Shown here piece after piece: positions 57,029 through 64,000 of a stretch of 64,000 bases of DNA (position 1 is its first letter; the number at the start of each line of letters is the position of its first letter). The position numbers were made by a program, and so were the translations under genes. This DNA comes from Mangrovitalea sediminis (GTDB taxonomy: Bacteria > Pseudomonadota > Gammaproteobacteria > Pseudomonadales > Oleiphilaceae): NCBI RefSeq assembly GCF_002514725.1, contig NZ_NTLB01000006.1, positions 310,001 through 374,000 on the forward strand. Reading direction: 5' to 3'. The notes beneath the pieces are model-generated. The model saw only the letters and a program-made list of their open reading frames with translations. It did no database searches and had not been told where the DNA came from.

Positions 57029-58243
57029 TTAGCTATAGGAACGCCCTTTTCCAGCCGCAATACGCAGGCGCAGCGCGTTCAGCTTGATAAAGCCTTCCGC
57101 ATCCTTCTGATCGTAGGCCCCCTCGTCTTCCTCGAAGGTCGCCACCTTTTCATCGAATAGCGATTGCTCCGACTTACGACCGACCACAACGACGTTGCCC
57201 TTGTACAGCTTGAGCCGCACAACACCGTTGACGGGCTCCTGAGTCTCATCAATCAGGGTCTGCATCGCCTTACGCTCTGGCGCCCACCAGTAGCCGTTAT
57301 AGACCAGCTCGGCATAACGGGGCATCAGGCTGTCCTTGAGGTGTGCCACTTCACGATCCAGCGTGATCGATTCAATGGCCCGGTGCGCCTTCAACATGAT
57401 GGTGCCTCCCGGCGTTTCGTAACAGCCGCGGGACTTCATGCCGACGTAACGGTTCTCAACGATGTCGATCCGGCCAATGCCGTTGGCGCCACCGACCTGG
57501 TTGAGTTTGAGCAGAATTTCATGCGGCGGAAGTCTTTCGCCATCGATCGCCACAATATCGCCGCGCTCGAACGTCAGTTCTACATAGGTAGCCTTGTCTG
57601 GCGCATTTTCAGGCGAGACGCTCCACAGCCACATGTCTTCCTCTGGCTCAGACCAGGGGTTTTCCAGCACCTGTCCCTCATAGGAAATATGCAGCAGGTT
57701 GGCATCCATCGAATACGGTGACTTACCTTTCTTGCGCGCGACAGGAATTTGATGTTGTTCGCAGTAGGCCAGCAGCTTCTCACGGGAATTCAGATCCCAT
57801 TCGCGCCAAGGTGCAATAACCTTAACGCCCGGTTTCAGGGCATAGGCACCCAATTCGAAGCGCACCTGGTCATTACCCTTGCCTGTGGCCCCATGGGAAA
57901 TGGCATCCGCCCCGGTTTTATTGGCAATATCCACCAGGTACTTGGCGATCAGCGGGCGCGCAATGGAGGTGCCCAGTAAATATTCACCCTCATAAATGGT
58001 ATTGGCGCGGAACATCGGGAATACGTAGTCGCGGACGAACTCTTCACGCAGGTCTTCGATGTAGATTTCCTTGACACCGAGAGCCTGGGCCTTGGCCCTT
58101 GCGGGTTCGACTTCTTCACCCTGCCCCAGGTCCGCCGTGAAGGTCACGACTTCGCACTGGTATGTTTCCTGCAGCCACTTGACGATGACCGATGTGTCGA
58201 GGCCACCGGAGTACGCCAGCACCACCTTGTTGATCTTGGACAT
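57029..58243 (-). CDS. argG: Argininosuccinate synthase
   Basis: 404 residues of the bacterial short type. The ATP-binding P-loop-like motif is [53 protein letters not shown] and [14 protein letters not shown] follow. It joins citrulline and aspartate in arginine synthesis. In Pseudomonas aeruginosa argG, motY, pyrC and rnt are adjacent in this order (recalled, not searched); here a DUF481 gene is interposed. Confidence 0.97.
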   Translation of the reverse strand: MSKINKVVLAYSGGLDTSVIVKWLQETYQCEVVTFTADLGQGEEVEPARAKAQALGVKEIYIEDLREEFVRDYVFPMFRANTIYEGEYLLGTSIARPLIAKYLVDIANKTGADAISHGATGKGNDQVRFELGAYALKPGVKVIAPWREWDLNSREKLLAYCEQHQIPVARKKGKSPYSMDANLLHISYEGQVLENPWSEPEEDMWLWSVSPENAPDKATYVELTFERGDIVAIDGERLPPHEILLKLNQVGGANGIGRIDIVENRYVGMKSRGCYETPGGTIMLKAHRAIESITLDREVAHLKDSLMPRYAELVYNGYWWAPERKAMQTLIDETQEPVNGVVRLKLYKGNVVVVGRKSEQSLFDEKVATFEEDEGAYDQKDAEGFIKLNALRLRIAAGKGRSYS

Positions 58244-58281
58244 GCGCCTGCTCCAGCAAGTCGGAATGTAAGTGGAGCGCT

Positions 58282-58310
58282 ATTGTACGGCACTGTACGG
58301 CCCGGTCCAA
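58282..58310 (-). promoter_or_regulatory. argG promoter with tandem GCCGTACA repeats
   Basis: On the minus strand TTGGAC (58305-58310), a 17-base spacer and TACAAT (58282-58287). The spacer and -10 contain two direct copies of GCCGTACA eleven bases apart. The start codon is about 40 bases further on. Confidence 0.5.
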
Positions 58311-58431
58311 TCCTGATCTCCGTGTCCACGGGGTGGGCTCCAAGGTGATCGCAATGACACACGGTGACGTAAACGGCGGCTGCACACGTCGAAATACCGA
58401 ACAAATTATTCACAAAAGAGGAGACAGCCCC

Positions 58432-59208
58432 TTGAAATCCAACGCTTTCATCGGAGTCATCCTGGTGCTGCCCTATGCAGGACTCGTTATCGCCCAGCCG
58501 GCGCCCTCCAACGACATCCCGAAATGGTCCGGCAACCTGTCACTCGGTTACCTGTCGACCTCCGGCAATACCGAGAAGACAACTGCGACCGGTGGGCTGG
58601 ACCTGACGCGTCAAGACCCGACCTGGCGCGATCATTTCAAGCTCAACGCCATCTACAGCAGGGACTCCGGCAAAACCACCGCATCCCGATACCAAGGAAG
58701 TTATCAAAGGGATTTCAAAATTTCCGGGGAGAGCCGCTACCTGTTCGGGCGAACGACAGCCTTAAAGGACCAGTTCAGCGGCTACAACTACGTGCTGACG
58801 GCCTCCGCCGGTTACGGCTTCAGGGCCTGGCACAAGGCGCTCAACTACAGCAAGCAGGACGCCCACCTGGACCTGGAAGTCGGCCCGGGTTATCGCTACG
58901 CGAGAATAAAACCCGAAGACGTCGACAGCAGCGGTGACAGCCACGAGAGCAATGCGACGGCCAGAACCGCCGCCAAGTTCCTGTTCCCCCTGAGTGCGAC
59001 GGCAAAATTCACACAGAACCTGGAGGCTACCTTCACCCTTTCCGGGCAACACAATATCGAAGGGCAGTCGGAAACCGCGCTCGTCGCCAACGTCATGGAC
59101 TCGCTGGCACTCAAGCTATCCTACTCGGTCTATTACGTGGAAAACCCACCCGACGCGAAGAAACCGACAGACACGCAAACGGAAATCAGTCTGCTCTATC
59201 AGATTTGA
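58432..59208 (+). CDS. DUF481-family outer-membrane protein (YdiY-like)
   Basis: 258 residues from the TTG at 58432, chosen because GAGGAG lies 8 bases upstream and the frame then begins with a signal peptide (KSNAFIGVILVLPYAGLVIAQ). The mature part is beta-strand rich: WSGNLSLGYLSTSGNTEKTT, the hallmark DUF481 start, later YQRDFKISGESRYLFGRTTALKDQFSGYNYVL, ending in aromatic-tipped strands (TQTEISLLYQI). Salt-induced outer-membrane proteins of this family have unknown function. Confidence 0.85.
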   Translation: MKSNAFIGVILVLPYAGLVIAQPAPSNDIPKWSGNLSLGYLSTSGNTEKTTATGGLDLTRQDPTWRDHFKLNAIYSRDSGKTTASRYQGSYQRDFKISGESRYLFGRTTALKDQFSGYNYVLTASAGYGFRAWHKALNYSKQDAHLDLEVGPGYRYARIKPEDVDSSGDSHESNATARTAAKFLFPLSATAKFTQNLEATFTLSGQHNIEGQSETALVANVMDSLALKLSYSVYYVENPPDAKKPTDTQTEISLLYQI

Positions 59209-59259
59209 GGTCGGTCGACGCCGGCCTACAGTCTTCGTGGTTGTCCGACGAGACGGGCA

Positions 59260-60210
59260 TCAGCCCGGAGGGACAGTCGGCTCCGACACATCCATCGTCT
59301 GGGAGGCACCGGCACTCTGGGTGGCGGCAGCAGAGTCGCCATCGGGATTGCGTTCTAGCAGGATCGTTGCCCGCCGATTACGTGCACGGTCCACCGGAGA
59401 GTTATTTCGCACTATCGGATGGCGGTCGCCATGGTAGCGCGTGGTAATTTTGGCAGCGGGAACCCCGTGATCTATCAGATACTGTGTCACCGCCTCAGCA
59501 CGTCCCTTGGACAACAACCGATTGTACAGCCTCCGCCCCGTGCTATCAGTGTGGCCGTCAACATAGATGTTCGTGACAGTCTGATCGGCTTTGACGTAGA
59601 GAATCACACGATCCAGCTTGGCCATGTCCGACGCGGTCAACGTTGACTTGTTGTCGCCGAACAGCACCGTGGTGCGGACAACCTGATCGAAATTAACCGG
59701 CAGCAGCCCACTGACACAGGACTGGAAATCCGCGAATTTGGGCGAAAAGTTCACTGACGAAAGACGGACTTCAACCGGTTCTTTTCCATACCAGGCTGCA
59801 CGGGTCAACGCCGGCATCATTCCGGCCTGCAAACTGGCCATCATCTGCGCCGCCGGGCGGGGGCCGATAGTCACCGGACGGTCGCCTTTCGCCACTTTCA
59901 CCGTGCCCAGGTCATGCACAGACGATCCCGGCCGCCAGGCCGGCGCCTCTATAACCAGGGAGGCGAGTCCCGGCTTCAACGGATTGACGACCGGCGCGAG
60001 ATAAAACCGCAGGCGCTCGCCCGCACGATGCTCAAAAACCGCTTTGCCGAAATTGGGGATGTCATGAGTCAGGCTGCAATCGAAAATGGACGACGACAGG
60101 TACCACTGACTGTTTTCGATGCCCGCACTGTAGGTTACCGCCTTCGCAAAAGGCTGCCAAAGCAGCAGGGAAGCGCAGAAACAGCGGAGCATTATGCGGT
60201 TCGTTGTCAT
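59260..60210 (-). CDS. motY: MotY, flagellar stator-associated OmpA-family protein
   Basis: 316 residues from the ATG at 60210; GTG 60219 is possible. Signal peptide (RIMLRCFCASLLLWQPFAKA), then the MotY N-terminal domain (YSAGIENSQWYLSSSIFDCSLTHDIPNFGKAVFE) and a C-terminal OmpA-like peptidoglycan-binding domain at about 185-295 (NIYVDGHTDSTGRRLYNRLLSKGRAEAV). In Vibrio and Pseudomonas MotY helps anchor the stator around the polar flagellar motor. No other flagellar gene is here. Confidence 0.9.
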   Translation of the reverse strand: MTTNRIMLRCFCASLLLWQPFAKAVTYSAGIENSQWYLSSSIFDCSLTHDIPNFGKAVFEHRAGERLRFYLAPVVNPLKPGLASLVIEAPAWRPGSSVHDLGTVKVAKGDRPVTIGPRPAAQMMASLQAGMMPALTRAAWYGKEPVEVRLSSVNFSPKFADFQSCVSGLLPVNFDQVVRTTVLFGDNKSTLTASDMAKLDRVILYVKADQTVTNIYVDGHTDSTGRRLYNRLLSKGRAEAVTQYLIDHGVPAAKITTRYHGDRHPIVRNNSPVDRARNRRATILLERNPDGDSAAATQSAGASQTMDVSEPTVPPG

Positions 60211-60541
60211 ATCGGCCACAGGCAGTTCGGGACAGCCCGGAATAGCAATGGATCCGGGATATCGGATTTAGGCAACCACGCAGCACCGCGAAGGGCGCCG
60301 GAGAATGCCCCTTTCGCCACCCCATCCCTGGAATCGCCGCATAGTCGTTATAGCGGCCTCCCGTCCAGAAACTTTACCGCCCGTACGCCTTCCTTCTGAT
60401 ATACTTCGCTGGATTTTTGTCACCGCTTGTAATCTGCGCCACCAGCCGGATACTACCCAATGACAGTGTCCGCGCCTCTGTAGCGACCCAATATCAATCA
60501 AGATCAGCGATCCAATATCGATCAGTCAGAGTCCAACCGCC
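60211..60541. promoter_or_regulatory. Divergent intergenic region, motY / pyrC
   Basis: 331 bases. On the plus strand an extended -10 element TGATATACT lies at 60397-60405, without a clear -35. Two near-identical 13-base repeats (60488-60500 and 60512-60524) lie between it and the pyrC start. No gene is visible. Confidence 0.45.
60488..60524 (+). repeat. Direct repeats upstream of pyrC
   Basis: CCAATATCAATCA and CCAATATCGATCA, one mismatch, offset by 24 bases, ending 17 bases before the pyrC ATG. The 24-base offset suggests a regulator binding site or a duplication in the 5' untranslated region. Confidence 0.6.
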
Positions 60542-61603
60542 ATGAACAAGTCGATCACCATAACGCGCCCGGACGATTGGCATCTCCATGTCCGTGACGG
60601 CAACAGTCTTGCCGCTGTCGTTCCGCATACGGCCCGCCGCTTCGCGCGTGCGATCATCATGCCCAACCTGGTCCCGCCGGTAACGACGACCGATGCGGCC
60701 CTGGCCTACCGGGAGAGGATTCTCGCCGCGACACCGCAGGACACCAACTTCACGCCGTTGATGACCCTGTATCTGACTGATGAAACCTCGCCGGACGAAA
60801 TACGCAAGGCGAGCGCTGCGGGCGTCGTCGCCTGCAAACTCTATCCGGCCGGCGCCACGACCAATTCGGCGTCGGGGGTGACGCAGATTACCCGCCTCTA
60901 CCCCACTTTCGAAGCAATGGCCGAATGCGGCATGCTGTTGTTGATCCACGGCGAAGTAACGACAGACGGCATCGACATTTTCGACCGGGAGCGCTACTTC
61001 CTCGAACAGGTACTGGAGCCGTTGGTTGAGCGTTTTCCGAAGCTACGGGTGGTCCTGGAGCACATAACGACGTCCGAAGCCGTGCAGTTCGTGAAAAGCC
61101 GAACTCGCCGATTGGGTGCCACCATCACCCCCCAACACCTGATGTTCAACCGCAATAATATGCTTGTCGGCGGCGTACGCCCGCACCTGTATTGCCTACC
61201 GATCCTGAAGCGCCGAGACCACCAGGAGGCCTTACAGAAAGCGGCCATCAGCGGAGACGTTCGTTTCTTCCTTGGCACCGACTCAGCGCCCCACGCTCGC
61301 AACCGCAAAGAATCGGCCTGCGGCTGTGCGGGCTGTTTCTCGGCCTTTGCCGCCATAGAATTGTACGCCGAGGTGTTTGAATCACTGGGAGCGCTGGATA
61401 AACTGGAAGGGTTCGCCAGCCATTACGGGGCTGACTTCTATGGCCAGCCCCGCAACCAGGAAAAGATCACCCTGATCAGGGAGCCCTGGACTGTACCGCA
61501 GGCCTTGCCGTTTGGTGACGAGGAAATCATACCCCTGCACGCCGGTGAAACCTTACATTGGCGACTAGCGGAAACCGGCCACACAGAACAGGGTGACCCG
61601 TGA
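60542..61603 (+). CDS. pyrC: Dihydroorotase (class II, PyrC)
   Basis: 353 residues. Zinc motif [12 protein letters not shown] (HxH) at the N-terminus, carboxylated lysine in [14 protein letters not shown], metal His in LLIHGEVT and LEHITTSEA, and catalytic Asp in [11 protein letters not shown]. It closes carbamoyl-aspartate to dihydroorotate in pyrimidine synthesis. Its stop overlaps the rnt GTG start by 4 bases. Confidence 0.96.
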   Translation: MNKSITITRPDDWHLHVRDGNSLAAVVPHTARRFARAIIMPNLVPPVTTTDAALAYRERILAATPQDTNFTPLMTLYLTDETSPDEIRKASAAGVVACKLYPAGATTNSASGVTQITRLYPTFEAMAECGMLLLIHGEVTTDGIDIFDRERYFLEQVLEPLVERFPKLRVVLEHITTSEAVQFVKSRTRRLGATITPQHLMFNRNNMLVGGVRPHLYCLPILKRRDHQEALQKAAISGDVRFFLGTDSAPHARNRKESACGCAGCFSAFAAIELYAEVFESLGALDKLEGFASHYGADFYGQPRNQEKITLIREPWTVPQALPFGDEEIIPLHAGETLHWRLAETGHTEQGDP

Positions 61604-62259
61604 TAGATTTCGAGGACAGCACAGCTCCATTGATGGCCCGGCGTTTCCGCGGTTTCCTCCCTATTGTGGTTGATGTGGAAACCGCAGGATTCAACGCAAG
61701 AACGGACGCGTTGCTGGAAGTGGCAGCCGTTATTCTGGCCATGGACGAGTCGGGAACCATCTATCCGGAGCATACCGTCAGTCGGCATGTAGAACCGTTC
61801 CCCGGCGCCAATCTGGAGCAGTCCGCTCTGGATTTTACCGGTATCGATCCCTACAACCCGCTGCGGGCAGCCATTCCTGAGCGCGACGCACTGGGAGAAA
61901 TCTTCAGCGCGATCCGCAAGGCCGTGCGGGCCCAAAATTGCAATCGCGCCATTTTGGTAGGCCATAACGCCACATTCGATCACAGTTTCCTGTTCGCCGC
62001 ATCCAACCGGGCCGACATCAAGCGTAATCCGTTTCACCCGTTTTCGTCGTTCGATACCGCCACACTGGCGGGTCTCGCCTACGGCCACACGGTACTGGCA
62101 AAAGCCTGCGAGTTGGCGGGTATTGAATTCAACGCGCGAGAAGCACACTCAGCCATTTACGACGCGGAAAAGACGGCAGAGCTGTTCTGTGCCATTGTCA
62201 ATCGGTGGCAGGACCTTGGGGGCTGGCCTCTTCCAGAATCCCAGAACCAGGAGTCCTAG
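61600..62259 (+). CDS. rnt: Ribonuclease T
   Basis: 219 residues from the GTG at 61600, which overlaps the pyrC stop; an ATG at 61633 would give a shorter N-terminus than known RNase T. DEDDh exonuclease residues: [36 protein letters not shown] and [13 protein letters not shown]. It trims tRNA and other stable RNA 3' ends. The last 62 bases overlap the 3' end of the converging EAL gene. Confidence 0.96.
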   Translation: MIDFEDSTAPLMARRFRGFLPIVVDVETAGFNARTDALLEVAAVILAMDESGTIYPEHTVSRHVEPFPGANLEQSALDFTGIDPYNPLRAAIPERDALGEIFSAIRKAVRAQNCNRAILVGHNATFDHSFLFAASNRADIKRNPFHPFSSFDTATLAGLAYGHTVLAKACELAGIEFNAREAHSAIYDAEKTAELFCAIVNRWQDLGGWPLPESQNQES

Positions 62260-64000
62260 TCGCTGCGCCTGTCATTGACGGGCTACGTCGCGCCACCCAG
62301 TTCAACGCCTCAGCGACAGGCATGGGGCGAGCGACCCAATAGCCCTGAACGCGATCACACCCCAGTTTGCCGAGACAGGCCAGCGTCTCGGCATCCTCAA
62401 CCCCCTCGACGACAATGCGGCACCCCAGACTGTGCCCCATTTCGACCGCTGTCCGTACGATATTCAGGGCATCTGCCGAGTGGGTTATGTCCATTTGCAG
62501 GCTACGGTCGATCTTGATTTCGTTCAGCGTCATGCGCTGGATGACGGCAAGGGACGAATAGCCGGTCCCGAAATCGTCCAAAGCCAGCTCGACCCCAATA
62601 CTGCCCAAAGACGCCAGCACCTGTTGCGCCAGTTGCGCGTTCTTCATGGCGGAGGTCTCGGTCAGCTCCAACGTAAGCCGGTGCGGCAACACCCCGGCCT
62701 GACGGATGTCCTCTTCCAGGTCCTGCGCAAAATTCGCGGCTTCCAGATCGACAGCAGAAATGTTCACCGACAGGCTCACATGTCCCAAGCCACGGTTACT
62801 CAGCTCACAGAGAATCCTCAGGGCTCGCTGTAGAACCCATCGCGTCACCCGGGTGATCACCCCTGTCTGTTCCGCATAGGGGATGAACTCAGAAGGCGGA
62901 ATCGGTCCACGTTCACTATGATTCCATCGGATCAACGCTTCCAGGGACACAATGTCACCCGTCGTCAGATCCAACTGGGGCTGCAGGCAAAGACTGAGTC
63001 CCCCCTGCTCTATCGCCATATCCAGCTCCGACAGAAGCGTCAGGCGCTGCTGGCTCTGAAGCGCCAGTTTCTCCTGATAGACGGAAAATTCCCGACGCCG
63101 CTCAGCCAGATCCAGCGCAATGTTGGCCTTGCGCAGCAGCCCGACGGCACTGACATCATGCTCGGGATATACAGCCACACCAAAGCGGGGATCCAGATCG
63201 AGTGCCAGTCGCCCAAATTGGAAAGGCTGCCGAAGCAGTGCCACCAGCTGATGTAACGTTTGATCAATCTCGTCATGCAGTGGCCCGCAAATCAGAAAAG
63301 CAAAGGTATCAGCCTCTACCGATGCCAATCGCTGACGCGGAATCGCTTCCGGATCGATATCCTGAAATACCGGACTGTCCGGTATTAACGCAGAGATGCG
63401 CTCCACCATGAGCAGCAACAGGTCCCGCGCACTGTCGTAACCGATCATCCTCTCGATATCCCGTAACCGCTTGATTTCCAGAAACCAGAGCTGAAACGGT
63501 TGTCCCGGGTGATCCTGAATCAGCTGGCGCATACGGGTTTCCAACAGCGTCCGGTTGGGGAGCAGGGTCACCGGATGATGCGTCGCCTCATACAGCAGTT
63601 GGTCTTCAGCTCTCTGGCGACGCTGCTGTTCCTGAATAATCCGCTGCTGCGCCCTAAGCCGCTCGTTACGTTCCACATAGACCCTTTGGACAATGGCAAG
63701 CGACAGCAGGATGGACTCGACCGCCGAACCGATTTCCACACCGGATGTCGTAAAATCATTGACCGGCAACCAGCCAATGGAACGCAGGATTACGATAATC
63801 ACGCCAGCCTCAAGCGCAAGCCAGGCCACCGTAAACAAGCGCGCAACACGCACCCCCCGCCCCCACAGCCAAGGCCCCGCCACGGCCTGAAGAACGGCCA
63901 TCACAAAGGCCAGCAACAACCCCACCTTTTTGGCGGTAACCGCTGGCAGCACCAGGGACAAAGGCGCCCACAGAAGCGCGCTCCAGGCGACCGTCGCGAC
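62198..64000 (-). CDS. Membrane EAL-domain protein with degenerate GGDEF (5' end outside window)
   Basis: At least 600 codons; the frame is open to the right edge, and the extra codons beyond 63961 ([17 protein letters not shown]) are hydrophobic, so the true start is outside. Several membrane helices are followed by a coiled linker ([21 protein letters not shown]) and a GGDEF-like domain in which the signature reads SVEADTF, so cyclase activity is unlikely. The EAL domain has intact motifs ([38 protein letters not shown]), which predict c-di-GMP hydrolysis. The membrane part resembles 7TMR-DISM sensors. Confidence 0.88.
   Translation of the reverse strand, partial: VATVAWSALLWAPLSLVLPAVTAKKVGLLLAFVMAVLQAVAGPWLWGRGVRVARLFTVAWLALEAGVIIVILRSIGWLPVNDFTTSGVEIGSAVESILLSLAIVQRVYVERNERLRAQQRIIQEQQRRQRAEDQLLYEATHHPVTLLPNRTLLETRMRQLIQDHPGQPFQLWFLEIKRLRDIERMIGYDSARDLLLLMVERISALIPDSPVFQDIDPEAIPRQRLASVEADTFAFLICGPLHDEIDQTLHQLVALLRQPFQFGRLALDLDPRFGVAVYPEHDVSAVGLLRKANIALDLAERRREFSVYQEKLALQSQQRLTLLSELDMAIEQGGLSLCLQPQLDLTTGDIVSLEALIRWNHSERGPIPPSEFIPYAEQTGVITRVTRWVLQRALRILCELSNRGLGHVSLSVNISAVDLEAANFAQDLEEDIRQAGVLPHRLTLELTETSAMKNAQLAQQVLASLGSIGVELALDDFGTGYSSLAVIQRMTLNEIKIDRSLQMDITHSADALNIVRTAVEMGHSLGCRIVVEGVEDAETLACLGKLGCDRVQGYWVARPMPVAEALNWVARRSPSMTGAATRTPGSGILEEASPQGPATD

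Overview
The window looks like chromosomal DNA of a free-living, flagellated, Gram-negative gammaproteobacterium of the Marinobacter/Pseudomonas type. This is inferred from gene content and order, not from a marker-gene search. The main clues are aspS-yebC-ruvCAB-ybgC-tolQRAB in one direction, guaB-guaA-tadA beside xseA, fabR, a MotY-type flagellar stator partner beside pyrC-rnt and argG, surface lipase and two-partner secretion genes. Almost all the sequence is protein coding. I see no rRNA, tRNA, insertion sequence, integrase or CRISPR array. The left edge cuts tolB and the right edge cuts an EAL-domain signalling gene.

Layout. 1-8.3 kb (minus strand): aspS, yebC, ruvC-ruvA-ruvB, ybgC, tolQ-tolR-tolA-tolB, a tightly packed repair and cell-envelope block with several 4-base overlaps. 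8.5-18 kb: fabR, a HIT protein, ugd, galE, tadA, guaA, guaB, then divergent xseA and a SagB-like nitroreductase. 18.3-28.7 kb: metabolism and transport (acetate transporter, leuA, an Lrp-type regulator, a bile-acid-symporter-like carrier, an EamA exporter with an apparent leaderless leader peptide, a hexose-phosphate mutarotase, 3-hydroxybutyrate dehydrogenase, pyruvate kinase, msrA). 28.8-35.1 kb: an accessory island with a large two-partner-secretion exoprotein, its TpsB transporter and the C-terminal stump of an acyl-CoA thioesterase. 35.1-50.1 kb: a mixed region rich in RNA-modification enzymes (cmoM, two RluA-type pseudouridine synthases, rsmC, truC, a QTMAN-like glycosyltransferase) plus a lone TonB-like protein, a UbiB-like kinase, a chemoreceptor and small orphans. 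50.2-64 kb: selO, class I fumarase, a surface lipase, argG, a DUF481 outer-membrane protein, motY, pyrC-rnt and the EAL gene.

Most of the genes are conserved housekeeping genes that work in recognisable groups: Tol-Pal envelope integrity, Holliday junction processing, GMP synthesis from IMP (guaB, guaA), nucleotide-sugar supply (ugd, galE) and pyrimidine synthesis (pyrC). The parts most worth a second look are: the putative leaderless 19-codon leader ORF with a Pro-Pro-Pro run that forms one arm of a hairpin upstream of the EamA exporter; the TPS locus next to a decapitated thioesterase gene; the bacterial homologue of the tRNA-queuosine mannosyltransferase beside an HD-like protein whose catalytic His-Asp pair is His-Gln; and the direct repeats in front of pyrC and argG.
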